NCBI GenBank assembly: GCA_034933685.1
Contig: JAYFNB010000013.1
Coordinates: 1 to 64,000 of the forward strand
Direction of reading: 5' to 3'
Length of the DNA: 64,000 nucleotides
Source: UBA8514 sp034933685
GTDB taxonomy: Bacteria > Bacillota > Clostridia > Lachnospirales > Anaerotignaceae
Shown here: in pieces, positions 32,650 to 41,911 of the stretch
Layout of the letters: the number at the start of each line of letters is the position of its first letter
How positions within the stretch are numbered: position 1 is the stretch's first letter
Program-made: the position numbers and the translations under genes
The notes under the pieces: generated by a model
Told to the model about the DNA's origin: nothing
The model's database searches: none
Seen by the model: the letters and a program-made list of their open reading frames with translations, nothing else

Positions 32650-34104
32650 ATGCAGGAAAATATATCTGGAAAGACTCTTGCCGAGCTTAGAGAAGCTGCA
32701 AAGAAGCTTGGTATAAAAAATATAAGCACCTTAAAAAAGGCTGAGCTTATTGAGAAAATAGAAAAAAAGGCGGAAGAAGTATCTGACAAAGAAGATAAAG
32801 AAACCGAACAGGAGGTTCAATTGCAGCCAGAGGAGACACAAATTGACGAACTCAATGAGGTTAAGCCAAAACCTATAAAGGCACAAATTTACAAACTGGA
32901 AAAGGGTAACAAGGAAGCTGGTAAACCCAGAGAGGAAGAACTATTGCAAAAGAACCTTGAAAGCGACAAGATTGAAGAGGGAATTTTGGAGGTTATGCCT
33001 GATGGATTTGGTTTTCTAAGAGCTGAAAACTTTTTGCCAGGGGTAGGAGATATTTATATATCACCATCCCAAATACGCCGTTTCAACCTAAAAACTGGTG
33101 ATTGCGTACGGGGCAATATAAGGCCATCAAGAGACAACGAAAAGTTTAATGCGCTTCTTTATGTAAAAAGCGTGAACGGTGACAATCCTGAAGAGGCAAA
33201 AAGAAGACCAAATTTTGAGGATTTAACACCTATTTATCCCACACATCGACTTACTCTGGAAACAACTCAAAGTGAAGTTTCAACCCGAATTATTGACCTT
33301 ATTTCTCCTATTGGCAAAGGACAGAGAGGTATGATTGTTGCTCCGCCAAAGGTTGGAAAAACAATTCTTTTAACCCAAATGGCAAATGCTATTACTAAAA
33401 ATCACTCAGATGTTAATCTTATTATGCTTTTAATAGATGAAAGACCAGAGGAGGTTACAGACATTCAACGCTCCATTGAGGGCGAAAATGTTGAAATTGT
33501 ATACTCTACCTTTGATGAACAGCCAGAACACCACAAACGGGTTGCCGAAATGGTTTTGGAAAGAGCTAAAAGGCTTGTTGAACAGGGTAAAGATTTAGTT
33601 ATTCTGTTAGATAGTATTACAAGGTTGGCAAGAGCCTATAATCTTACAACTGCACCTAGCGGAAGAACTCTTTCTGGTGGTCTTGACCCAGCGGCTTTAT
33701 ATATGCCAAAGAAATTTTTTGGTGCCGCAAGAAATATTGAAAACGGTGGAAGCCTTACAATACTTGCAACCGCTTTGGTGGAAACCGGCAGCAAGATGGA
33801 TGATGTTGTATTTGAAGAATTTAAAGGAACAGGAAATATGGAACTTGTGTTGGACAGAAAGCTTTCAGAAAGACGCATTTATCCTGCTATAGATGTAAAT
33901 AAATCGGGTACAAGGCGTGATGACAAACTGCTTACCAAAGAAGAGATGGAGGCGGTTTATGTTTTAAGGCGTATAACTGCAAATACATCTACCGTTGAAA
34001 CAGCCGAGAGCTTAATTGATTTAATGAAAAAAACCAAAGATAATGAAGAATTTGTTAAAACAGTGCCTATGCTAAAGACAAGTGGTAAGGGTAGAAATAA
34101 TTAG
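32650..34104 (+). CDS. rho: Transcription termination factor Rho
   Basis: The 484-residue RNA-dependent helicase has the SAP-like Rho N-terminal domain (about 1-45, LAELREAAKKLGIKN). An acidic/basic linker follows, which explains the length above E. coli Rho. The cold-shock-type RNA-binding domain (about 112-180, PDGFGFLRAENF) and the ATPase core with APPKVGKT (near 234-241) and VILLDSITRLARAYN complete it. All Q-loop and R-loop regions seem present. It shares an operon with the LysM gene. Confidence 0.97.
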   Translation: MQENISGKTLAELREAAKKLGIKNISTLKKAELIEKIEKKAEEVSDKEDKETEQEVQLQPEETQIDELNEVKPKPIKAQIYKLEKGNKEAGKPREEELLQKNLESDKIEEGILEVMPDGFGFLRAENFLPGVGDIYISPSQIRRFNLKTGDCVRGNIRPSRDNEKFNALLYVKSVNGDNPEEAKRRPNFEDLTPIYPTHRLTLETTQSEVSTRIIDLISPIGKGQRGMIVAPPKVGKTILLTQMANAITKNHSDVNLIMLLIDERPEEVTDIQRSIEGENVEIVYSTFDEQPEHHKRVAEMVLERAKRLVEQGKDLVILLDSITRLARAYNLTTAPSGRTLSGGLDPAALYMPKKFFGAARNIENGGSLTILATALVETGSKMDDVVFEEFKGTGNMELVLDRKLSERRIYPAIDVNKSGTRRDDKLLTKEEMEAVYVLRRITANTSTVETAESLIDLMKKTKDNEEFVKTVPMLKTSGKGRNN

Positions 34105-34123
34105 TTTTTTCAAACATGAGCTA

Positions 34124-34152
34124 TTGCAACGTGAATAAAATTGTGTTATAAT
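34124..34152 (+). promoter_or_regulatory. rpmE promoter
   Basis: TTGCAA (34124-34129), 17 bp and TATAAT (34147-34152). GTGAATAAAATTG-like and GTTCACG flanks form a CGTGAA/TTCACG inverted repeat around the spacer and -10, which could be an operator. Confidence 0.75.
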
Positions 34153-34217
34153 GTTCACGTTGTCTATAAATAATTGATTAATTATTGATCAACAGACTAT
34201 TAGAAGAGGTGAAAAAG

Positions 34218-34421
34218 ATGAGAGAAGGAATACATCCAGAGTACCATCAGTGTAATGTAAAATGTAACTGTGGAAATGAGTTTGTAACAGGTTCAACAAA
34301 AAGCGAAATTAAAGTTGAAGTTTGCTCAAAATGCCATCCATTCTACACAGGCAGCCAGAAGCTTTTACTTGAAGCAGGCGGTAGAGTTGAAAAATTCAAC
34401 AAAAAATACGGCAGAAAATAA
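34218..34421 (+). CDS. rpmE: 50S ribosomal protein L31, zinc-binding type
   Basis: The 67-residue protein starts MREGIHPEYHQ. It has the zinc cysteines in VKCNCGNEF and VCSKCHPFYTG, the C+ form of L31 that is exchanged for a zinc-free form under zinc limitation in some Firmicutes. ATG 34218 follows AGAGGTGA; the longer frame from 34185 is not supported. Located just after rho, the usual Firmicute order. Confidence 0.96.
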   Translation: MREGIHPEYHQCNVKCNCGNEFVTGSTKSEIKVEVCSKCHPFYTGSQKLLLEAGGRVEKFNKKYGRK

Positions 34422-34431
34422 AATAAAAGCT

Positions 34432-34470
34432 GAAGGGGTTGGGTATGTTATTTTATCCAGCCCTTTTTTC
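34432..34470 (+). terminator. rpmE terminator
   Basis: AAGGGGTTGG (34433-34442) pairs with CCAGCCCTT (34457-34465), with one bulge, and is followed by a run of Ts. Confidence 0.75.
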
Positions 34471-34569
34471 TTTAAAATAGTAAAAAATGGAAAAAAGCTT
34501 TTTTGCTAGAGTAGTTTTACCATTTGAAAAAGGCGTGAAGCTGAATTTTATTTGGTTAGGAGGAAGAAA

Positions 34570-35487
34570 ATGAAACGTACAAATATCGGCGGTCAAGCGG
34601 TTATTGAAGGTGTCATGATGCGTGGGAAAAAGATGTATGCCCTTGCTGTAAGAACACCCGATGGAGAAATATGTGTAGAAAAAAAGAATGTTGATAGTGT
34701 ATTTAGCAGAGCTGGTATTTTTAAATTGCCTGTGTTTAGGGGAATAGCCGCGTTTATTGAATCTATGATTATGGGTGTTAAAATTATAATGCGCTCGGCA
34801 CAGCTTGCAGGCCTTGACGAGGAATCAGAAGAAGAGCCAAGCAAGTTTGAAAAATGGCTTGAGGATAAGTGCGGTGACAAATTTGCGGATTACCTTATTT
34901 ATTTCAGTGTTTGTCTTAGCCTTATTTTTTCTGTTGTAGTGTTTTTCTTATTGCCAGTTGTTATTGGCAGTTTTTTCAAAAGTTACCTTCCTGGAAATTG
35001 GGCGTTGGGTATTGTAGAGGGATTGGCAAGAATTGCAATATTCCTGCTTTATATATTTCTTATATCACGTATGAATGAGATAAAAAGAGTTTTTCAGTAC
35101 CATGGTGCGGAGCATAAAACAATAAACTGCTTTGAGCAAGGTGAAGAATTGATTGTAGAAAATGTAATGAAGCATACGCGCTTGCACAAGCGTTGCGGTA
35201 CTAGTTTTTTACTTATAGTTATGGTTATAAGCATGGTTGTATTCTTTTTTGTACGTACAGACAGTCTTATATTGAGGTTAGTAAGCAGAATTTTGCTTGT
35301 TCCATTTGTAGCTGGCATTTCTTATGAGATTATTCAGTGGGCAGGCAGAAGTGAAAGTAAGTTTGTTGCAATTGTTAGCGCGCCAGGGCTTTGTCTGCAG
35401 AAAATAACAACAGCAGAGCCTGATGGCTCCCAAATTGAAGCGGCTATTGCTGCAATGAAGGGAGTGCTTGAGGTTGAGCCAGAATAA
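34570..35487 (+). CDS. DUF1385 membrane protein (YqhQ-like)
   Basis: The 305-residue protein has the family motif NIGGQAVIEGVMMRG at its N-terminus. Paired membrane helices lie at about 110-135, 150-170, 215-235 and 245-265, with the HGAEHKTINCFE motif in the middle. DUF1385 proteins are conserved in Firmicutes and usually sit before prmC-prfA; a metal or lipid role is unproven. ATG 34570 follows TTAGGAGGAAG, a better start than the ATG at 34552. It overlaps prmC by 20 bases. Confidence 0.88.
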   Translation: MKRTNIGGQAVIEGVMMRGKKMYALAVRTPDGEICVEKKNVDSVFSRAGIFKLPVFRGIAAFIESMIMGVKIIMRSAQLAGLDEESEEEPSKFEKWLEDKCGDKFADYLIYFSVCLSLIFSVVVFFLLPVVIGSFFKSYLPGNWALGIVEGLARIAIFLLYIFLISRMNEIKRVFQYHGAEHKTINCFEQGEELIVENVMKHTRLHKRCGTSFLLIVMVISMVVFFFVRTDSLILRLVSRILLVPFVAGISYEIIQWAGRSESKFVAIVSAPGLCLQKITTAEPDGSQIEAAIAAMKGVLEVEPE

Positions 35488-36334
35488 ATTAGATACTTTA
35501 CTTATGCAGGCAAGGCAAAAGCTTAAAAATGAGGGCGTGTGCGAATACCAACTAGACGCTCAGCTTTTTATGATGAAAGCAACAGGATTTACAAAAGTTC
35601 AGCTTTTTACAAAGAATGACTACTTCCTTAATAGCAATGAGGCAGAAAAATTTTGGAATATGGTTGAAAAAAGAGCAAGAAGGATACCAGCTCAGTATAT
35701 TATTGGAAGCTGCCAGTTTATGGGACTGGATTTTTTGGTATCCAATGCAGTGCTTATTCCTAGACCAGATACTGAGATTTTGGTTGAAACTATACTGAAA
35801 TATAAAAAAAATTACGAAATAAACAGCATTATGGATATAGGAACGGGTAGCGGATGCATACCTATAAGCCTTTTACATTATGGTGTGAATAAAGCAGTTG
35901 CGTTGGATATAAGCGCCGAAGCTATTGAAGTTGCAAAGAAAAATGCAACGTTAAACAACGTTTTGAACAGAATTCAGTTTATTAACAGTAATCTGTTTGA
36001 GGCATTGGGTGAAGATTTTTATGGACAATTTGATGCAATAGTATCTAATCCACCATATATAGCTAAGAATGTAATTAAAGGACTTATGCCAGAAGTGAAG
36101 GATTATGAGCCTATGATTGCCTTAGATGGAGGCGATGATGGATTGGACTTTTACAAAGAGATAATACCTAAAGGGAAAAAATATCTTTCAGCAGATGGTT
36201 GGATGTTTTTTGAAATAGGTTACGACCAAGGTGTTGCAGTTAGCAATTTGCTGAAAGCAGAGGGCTTTGAGAAAATAGAAGTAATAAAAGACCTTGCAGG
36301 TCTTGATAGAGTTGTATTAGGAAAAATTGTGTAA
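35468..36334 (+). CDS. prmC: Release factor glutamine methyltransferase PrmC
   Basis: The 288-residue SAM-dependent enzyme methylates the Gln of the GGQ motif in release factors. The SAM loop DIGTGSGCIPIS lies near 120-131 and the catalytic NPPY motif is in SNPPYIAKN (about 194-202). The start is a TTG: 35468 has GGGAG a few bases upstream, and TTG 35474 is an alternative. It overlaps the DUF1385 gene and precedes prfA, its substrate, by 13 bp, which is a conserved arrangement. Confidence 0.93.
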   Translation: MRLSQNKLDTLLMQARQKLKNEGVCEYQLDAQLFMMKATGFTKVQLFTKNDYFLNSNEAEKFWNMVEKRARRIPAQYIIGSCQFMGLDFLVSNAVLIPRPDTEILVETILKYKKNYEINSIMDIGTGSGCIPISLLHYGVNKAVALDISAEAIEVAKKNATLNNVLNRIQFINSNLFEALGEDFYGQFDAIVSNPPYIAKNVIKGLMPEVKDYEPMIALDGGDDGLDFYKEIIPKGKKYLSADGWMFFEIGYDQGVAVSNLLKAEGFEKIEVIKDLAGLDRVVLGKIV

Positions 36335-36347
36335 GAGAGGTAAACAG

Positions 36348-37421
36348 ATGTTTGAAAAAATTGAAGAACTTGAAATGAAATATAGAGATTTGGGTGATAG
36401 AGTTAATGACCCAGATATTATAGCAGACCAGACTCAGTGGCGTAAGCTTATGAAAGAGTATAGTGATATTACACCTATAGTGGAAAAATACAGAGAATAT
36501 AAAAATGCTAAACAGGCAGTTGCTGATTCACTTGAGATGTTAGGAGAAAACCTTGACGATGATTTTAAGCAAATGGTTAAGGAAGAACTTAATGAAAATA
36601 AGGCTAAAATCGAAGAACTTCAACATGAAATAAAAATATTACTTTTGCCTAAAGACCCTAACGATGAAAAAAATGTTATTATGGAGATACGAGCAGGCGT
36701 TGGTGGTGACGAGGCGGCGCTGTTTGCAGCAGAGCTTTTTAGAATGTATGCACGCTATGCTGAAGGTAAAAAATGGAAAACCGAAATGATAAGCTCCAAT
36801 GAAAACGGCATTGGAGGCTATAAGGAAATTACTTTCATGATAAGCGGACAGGGTGCTTACAGCAGACTTAAGTTCGAGAGCGGCGGACACAGAGTTCAGC
36901 GTGTGCCTGCTACAGAAAGCGGTGGAAGAATACATACTTCTGCTGTAACTGTTGCGGTTCTTCCAGAGGCGGAAGAAGTTGATGTGAACCTTAATATGAA
37001 CGATGTACGTATTGACGTTTTCCGTGCATCAGGCAACGGAGGACAGTGTGTTAATACAACAGATTCTGCTGTACGCATAACCCATGTTCCTACAGGTCTT
37101 GTAGTAAGCTGTCAGGATGAAAAAAGTCAGTTGAAAAATAAGGAAAAAGGGCTTAAGGTATTGCTTGCAAGGCTTTATGATATGGAGCAGGCGAAACATG
37201 ATAGCGAAATATCAGCAGAAAGAAAAGCACAGGTTGGAAGCGGCGATAGAAGTGACAAAATAAGGACATATAATTTTCCTGACGGTCGTGTTACCGACCA
37301 TAGAATAAAGCTTAGTGTTTATAGAATTGATGCGGTTCTTAACGGAGATTTAGATGTATTCATAGACCCGCTTATTACTAACGAACAGGCAAATAAAATG
37401 CAAGGTCAGGATGAGGAATAA
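36348..37421 (+). CDS. prfA: Peptide chain release factor 1
   Basis: The 357-residue factor reads UAA and UAG. The catalytic GGQ is in SGNGGQCVNTTDSAVRITH near residue 230, and the stop-codon recognition region with an RF1-type P-x-T element lies earlier (RVQRVPATESGGRIHTS). ATG 36348 follows AGAGGT; seven upstream codons in frame are not used. It follows prmC and ends at a terminator. Confidence 0.97.
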   Translation: MFEKIEELEMKYRDLGDRVNDPDIIADQTQWRKLMKEYSDITPIVEKYREYKNAKQAVADSLEMLGENLDDDFKQMVKEELNENKAKIEELQHEIKILLLPKDPNDEKNVIMEIRAGVGGDEAALFAAELFRMYARYAEGKKWKTEMISSNENGIGGYKEITFMISGQGAYSRLKFESGGHRVQRVPATESGGRIHTSAVTVAVLPEAEEVDVNLNMNDVRIDVFRASGNGGQCVNTTDSAVRITHVPTGLVVSCQDEKSQLKNKEKGLKVLLARLYDMEQAKHDSEISAERKAQVGSGDRSDKIRTYNFPDGRVTDHRIKLSVYRIDAVLNGDLDVFIDPLITNEQANKMQGQDEE

Positions 37422-37440
37422 CTATAACGTCAAACATTAG

Positions 37441-37487
37441 ATGACCTATGATGTGCCTAATTTGCATAATTCATGGGTCATTGTTTT
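37441..37487 (+). terminator. prfA terminator
   Basis: ATGACCTATGA (37441-37451) pairs with TCATGGGTCAT (37471-37481) with one mismatch, followed by TGTTTT. Confidence 0.75.
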
Positions 37488-37523
37488 AAATATACTACAT
37501 AAAAAGAAAAGAAGGTGCATTTT

Positions 37524-38069
37524 TTGAATTTATTATTAGATTTATATTTAACCTTTGCACGCATTGGAGTTTGCACCTTTGGCGGTGGGCTTACAATGTT
37601 ACCCATTTTACAGGCAGAGGTGGTAGATAAAAAAAAATGGACAACTGAGGATGAATTATTAAATTATTATGCTATTGGGCAATGCACCCCTGGAGTTATT
37701 GCAGTAAATACAGCTACTTTTATTGGTTATAAAACGAAAGGAATATCAGGTGGGATAATTGCTACTCTTGGCCTTGTTACACCATGCCTTATAATTATTT
37801 CCATAATTGCAACTTTTCTTACAACTTTTGCAGACATGGCCGTTGTTCAAAATGCTTTTGCGGCAGTTAGGGTTGCAGTTGCGGCTATGGTTTTAAACAC
37901 TGTTATTAAAATGTGGAAATCTACAGTTAAAGATAAGCTTAGCATTGTTATAGGCGTATCAGCTTTAATTGCTTCGTTTTTCCTCAAAGTTTCACCGATA
38001 ATTATTGTTACTATTGGTGGAGGAATTGGAGTTATATTACCTGCAATTAAGGGGGCGAAGGGCAAATGA
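37524..38069 (+). CDS. Chromate transporter-family protein, N-terminal half subunit
   Basis: The 181-residue integral membrane protein carries the short-chain CHR signature near its start (FARIGVCTFGGGLTMLP) and has about six helices. Short ChrA proteins work as pairs of homologous halves with opposite topology; the second half is the next gene, overlapping by four bases (ATGA). Members can export chromate, but many without chromate resistance context have other anion roles. The start is probably TTG 37524 after AGAAGG. Confidence 0.85.
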   Translation: MNLLLDLYLTFARIGVCTFGGGLTMLPILQAEVVDKKKWTTEDELLNYYAIGQCTPGVIAVNTATFIGYKTKGISGGIIATLGLVTPCLIIISIIATFLTTFADMAVVQNAFAAVRVAVAAMVLNTVIKMWKSTVKDKLSIVIGVSALIASFFLKVSPIIIVTIGGGIGVILPAIKGAKGK

Positions 38070-38635
38070 TAGGTGGATTACTGCTGTTATATTTTGAATT
38101 TTTTAAGGTTGGTCTTTTCGCTGTAGGCGGTGGATTGGCAACGCTTCCATTTCTATTTAAGTTGTCGGAAAAATACACATGGTTTACACATAAAATGGTT
38201 AGTGATATGATAGCAATATCAGAATCCACACCGGGGCCTATTGGTGTAAATATGGCGACATATGCGGGCTTTCAAAATTATGGGGTAATAGGTGCGGTTG
38301 TAGCTACTCTTGGACTTATTACACCATCAATAATTGTAATAATAATTGTTGCTAACTTTCTTAAAAAATTTTCCGAAAGTGTAATGGTTCAGAATGTTTT
38401 TTCAACACTGCGTCCTGCAGTATCTGGTATGCTTGGTGCAGTTGCTATTACCCTTATTACTGGGGAAATCTTTAACTTTGATGCATATTCCATCAGTGGC
38501 ATTATATCAGAAGTTTTTAAATATAAGCAGATACTTTGGTTTGCGCTACTTGTTATTTTAACAAATAAATATAAGAAGCATCCATTATTTTATATTGCAA
38601 TTTCAGCAGCAGTTGGAATGGCGCTCAAGTTTTAG
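38066..38635 (+). CDS. Chromate transporter-family protein, C-terminal half subunit
   Basis: The 189-residue partner of the preceding gene has the same signature (FKVGLFAVGGGLATLPFL) and the ESTPGPIGVNMATYAGF motif. Both halves carry the T/N-rich CHR loop, so the pair should assemble as one heterodimeric transporter. The genes overlap by four bases, indicating translational coupling. No regulator gene is adjacent. Confidence 0.86.
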   Translation: MIGGLLLLYFEFFKVGLFAVGGGLATLPFLFKLSEKYTWFTHKMVSDMIAISESTPGPIGVNMATYAGFQNYGVIGAVVATLGLITPSIIVIIIVANFLKKFSESVMVQNVFSTLRPAVSGMLGAVAITLITGEIFNFDAYSISGIISEVFKYKQILWFALLVILTNKYKKHPLFYIAISAAVGMALKF

Positions 38636-38677
38636 GATAGCGGTTCAAAATATCTAGCAAATGAAAGGGGAGAAAAC

Positions 38678-41134
38678 ATGAATAAGATTGATTTTACTAA
38701 AGAGCAATTTAAATTTATGATTGAAGAAAACCTCAAAACTATGTGTAGGAAAAAGCTTGAAAATGCGTCACAAAGCGAAATTTATGAGGCTGTGGTTTAT
38801 TCTATACGAGAATTAGTTAATGATAGGTGGCTTAAAACCCAAGAAGGATATTTTGAAAAAGATGTGAAAGTAGTTTACTACCTTTCTATGGAATTCTTGC
38901 TAGGAAGGTTTCTAGGAAATGCAATAATAAATCTTTCGGTTTTAGAGCCTGTTAAACAAGCATTTGAAGAACTTGGTATTAGCTATAATGACATTGAAGA
39001 GGTAGAGCCAGACCCAGGACTTGGTAATGGTGGCTTAGGACGGCTTGCGGCTTGCTTTTTGGACTCACTTTCGACTATGAGTTTACCAGGCTATGGTTGC
39101 GGTATTCGATATCGCTATGGTATTTTTGAACAGAAAATCGAAAATGGTTTTCAAGTCGAAAAACCAGACAACTGGCTTGAAAGCGGGGATCCATGGAGTA
39201 TAAGGCGTAATGAATATGCTTTTGAAATTAAATTTGGTGGCAATGTAAAGGCTGTGGCAAAGGGAAATGGAGAATACCGCTTTGAGCAGGAAAATTATCA
39301 ATCTGTATTGGCCGTACCATATGATTATCCTGTAATTGGCTATGGAAATAATACAGTGAATACCCTGCGTTTGTGGGATGCAAGACCTATTAATAAGTTC
39401 GATTTGCAATCATTTAATGAGGGTAATTATCAAAAGGCGCTTGAAGAGCAAAATATTGCTTATAATCTTACTAATGTACTATATCCGGCGGATGAGCATT
39501 ATTCTGGAAAGGAACTTCGCCTTCGCCAACAGTATTTCTTTATTTCTGCGACGGTACAAGGGGTTATTCAGCGGTTTAAGCAAATGCATACAGATTTTAG
39601 CCTGTTGCCACAAAAGGTTGCCTTTCAGCTTAATGACACTCATCCAACTGTTGCAGTTGCCGAGCTTATGCGTGTACTTATGGATGAAAATGACCTTCCA
39701 TGGGATGAGGCATGGGATATCACAACTAAGGTTTGTGCTTACACAAACCACACAATTATGAGCGAGGCTTTGGAAAAATGGCCAATTGAGCTTTTTAGCA
39801 AGCTTCTTCCACGTATTTATCAGATTGTTGAGGAAATTAACCGCCGTTTCTGTATTGAACTTATGGAAAAATATAGCGACGATGGTAGTAAAATAAGAAA
39901 AATGGCAATTGTTGCAGATGGATTTGTGAGAATGGCATATCTTGCTATCGTTGGAAGTCATAGTGTAAACGGTGTTGCTGCATTACACACAGAGATACTT
40001 AAAAATCAAGAGTTAAAGGACTTCTATGACATTTTCCCTGAAAAATTCAATAATAAAACAAATGGCATTACCCAGCGAAGATGGCTTTTACATGCAAACA
40101 GTCAGCTTGCAGATTTAATTACATCTAAAATAGGTGATAAGTGGATAACAAAGCTTTCGGAACTTGAAAAACTTATATCCTATGCCGATGACATGGAATT
40201 TCAAAAGGAATTTATGGCAGTGAAGTACCGTAATAAAGAGGCTTTGGCAAAATATATTAAGGAAACAAAGGGAATTGAAATTGACCCATCGTCAATTTTT
40301 GATATTCAGGTGAAGCGTCTGCATGAATACAAAAGACAGTTGTTGAATGTTATGCATATTATAGACCTTTACAATCGTATTAAAATTAACCCTAGCCTTG
40401 ATATTGCACCAAGAACATTTATTTTTGGTGCTAAAAGTGCGGCAAACTATGGGAAAGCAAAGCTGATTATAAAGCTTATAAACGATGTGGCAGAGGTTAT
40501 TAACAAAGACGAGAGTATAAACGGAAAAATTAAAGTCGTATTTATGGAAAACTATCGTGTTTCATTGGCAGAAAAGCTGATTCCTGCCGCCGATGTAAGT
40601 GAACAGATTTCTACAGCAAGCAAAGAGGCATCGGGAACAGGCAACATGAAGTTTATGCTTAATGGTGCATTAACTATAGGAACTCTTGATGGTGCCAACG
40701 TAGAGATTTGTGAAGAAGTTGGGGAAGACAACATATTTATTTTTGGCATGAGTGCTAAAGAAGTTATTGACAAGTATGAGGCAGGAAATTATGACCCTTG
40801 GATGGTTTACAATCTGAATCAAAGTGTAAGGCTTGTACTTACCCAGTTTATTAATGGAACTTTCTCGCAAAACATGGATATGTTTAGAGAGCTGTATGAT
40901 TCGTTGCTTAATGGTACAGGAGGAAGCCGTGCTGATGAGTATTTTGTTCTTGAAGACTTTGCTTCATATGCAAAAGCACAGGCAGAGGTGGATAAAGCTT
41001 ACAAGGATAAACAAAGATGGGCAAAAATGGCTATTATTAATACTGCAAAAAGTGGAAAATTCAGCAGTGACAGAACAATTGCTGAATATGCAAAAGAAAT
41101 CTGGAATATTGAGCCATTAGAAACAGAAGTTTAA
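38678..41134 (+). CDS. glgP: Glycogen/alpha-glucan phosphorylase
   Basis: The 818-residue PLP enzyme releases glucose 1-phosphate from glycogen or maltodextrin. The PLP-lysine region EASGTGNMKFMLNGA is near residues 649-663 and the glucan-binding segment GLGNGGLGRLAACFLDS near 113-129. It has the family length and no N-terminal phosphorylation extension. AAGGGGAGA precedes the ATG. It is a single gene closed by a bidirectional terminator and not next to other glycogen genes. Confidence 0.95.
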   Translation: MNKIDFTKEQFKFMIEENLKTMCRKKLENASQSEIYEAVVYSIRELVNDRWLKTQEGYFEKDVKVVYYLSMEFLLGRFLGNAIINLSVLEPVKQAFEELGISYNDIEEVEPDPGLGNGGLGRLAACFLDSLSTMSLPGYGCGIRYRYGIFEQKIENGFQVEKPDNWLESGDPWSIRRNEYAFEIKFGGNVKAVAKGNGEYRFEQENYQSVLAVPYDYPVIGYGNNTVNTLRLWDARPINKFDLQSFNEGNYQKALEEQNIAYNLTNVLYPADEHYSGKELRLRQQYFFISATVQGVIQRFKQMHTDFSLLPQKVAFQLNDTHPTVAVAELMRVLMDENDLPWDEAWDITTKVCAYTNHTIMSEALEKWPIELFSKLLPRIYQIVEEINRRFCIELMEKYSDDGSKIRKMAIVADGFVRMAYLAIVGSHSVNGVAALHTEILKNQELKDFYDIFPEKFNNKTNGITQRRWLLHANSQLADLITSKIGDKWITKLSELEKLISYADDMEFQKEFMAVKYRNKEALAKYIKETKGIEIDPSSIFDIQVKRLHEYKRQLLNVMHIIDLYNRIKINPSLDIAPRTFIFGAKSAANYGKAKLIIKLINDVAEVINKDESINGKIKVVFMENYRVSLAEKLIPAADVSEQISTASKEASGTGNMKFMLNGALTIGTLDGANVEICEEVGEDNIFIFGMSAKEVIDKYEAGNYDPWMVYNLNQSVRLVLTQFINGTFSQNMDMFRELYDSLLNGTGGSRADEYFVLEDFASYAKAQAEVDKAYKDKQRWAKMAIINTAKSGKFSSDRTIAEYAKEIWNIEPLETEV

Positions 41135-41141
41135 ATAAAAA

Positions 41142-41182
41142 TTAAGACCGTGGAAATTTCAAAATTTCACACGGTCTTTTTG
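41142..41182. terminator. Bidirectional terminator between glgP and the lipoprotein gene
   Basis: AAGACCGTG-GAAATTT (41144-41159) pairs with AAATTTCACACGGTCTT (41162-41178) with one bulge. A-runs before and T-runs after allow use from both strands. Confidence 0.85.
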
Positions 41183-41185
41183 TAG

Positions 41186-41680
41186 CTAATATAAAGGTCC
41201 TTCTTCCGTAAGGATAATGGAAGAGTTTGTGTTGAGAAGTACATTTTCAAAAATATGTGTTGTATTGTCGTCGGCAAATTCAACTTTTATTTGCCAGCCT
41301 TTTTCTGGGTTAGGTATGGTTTCTGCTTCAAGCTTAAGAGGAATGAGGTAGCCGGTTAGCCAAACATTATTCTCCAAAGCAATTTCTGTCCACTCATCTT
41401 CCTCTGTTGCACGTATCCAAAGTGCAGAAAGATTGTGACCCATGTCATTACCAAGCTCAACCATTAGACTTTCTTTTTTTGTTGTGTTTTCCGCAGTTGC
41501 GTTTTCAGGTTTAGTTGTTTCTGCTTTATCATCTTTATCTTCGGGATTCGCTTGTTCCTGGATTTGGTTTGAGTCAACAGGAGCAGAGGTCTTTTCTTTT
41601 TTGCTATTGCATGCTGTAATTAGCCCAAGTGAAAGGCAAACAACAGTTGCAATTATTATAGTTCTTATATATTTTTTCAT
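41186..41680 (-). CDS. Small lipoprotein of unknown function
   Basis: The 164-residue protein has a signal peptide and lipobox LITAC with Cys24 as the lipidated residue. A Lys/Glu/Thr-rich disordered linker covers about 26-75. A small folded C-terminal domain starts at about residue 78 (LMVELGNDMGHNLSALWIRATEEDEW) and is beta-rich. No family is recognised. The ATG at 41680 follows a GGGGGTAATAAT region; the ORF extends seven codons upstream. It sits alone between glgP and the Ter island. Confidence 0.75.
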   Translation of the reverse strand: MKKYIRTIIIATVVCLSLGLITACNSKKEKTSAPVDSNQIQEQANPEDKDDKAETTKPENATAENTTKKESLMVELGNDMGHNLSALWIRATEEDEWTEIALENNVWLTGYLIPLKLEAETIPNPEKGWQIKVEFADDNTTHIFENVLLNTNSSIILTEEGPLY

Positions 41681-41911
41681 ATTATTACCCCCTTTAGGCA
41701 ATGTTTACTACCTAACTAAATTTTATTATGGTTTACCACAAAAAGCAATACATTTAAGGAAACTGTAAATTATTACTATTATGGAGTTTTTTGCAATATT
41801 GCATACTAAACACAAATAAAACTCAGCATTTTTACAAAGAATAGTGAGTAATTAAGAGAAATATGAATAAAAATACTGGTTAAAAAGGTAGCATGATGAC
41901 TAAAAAAATAT

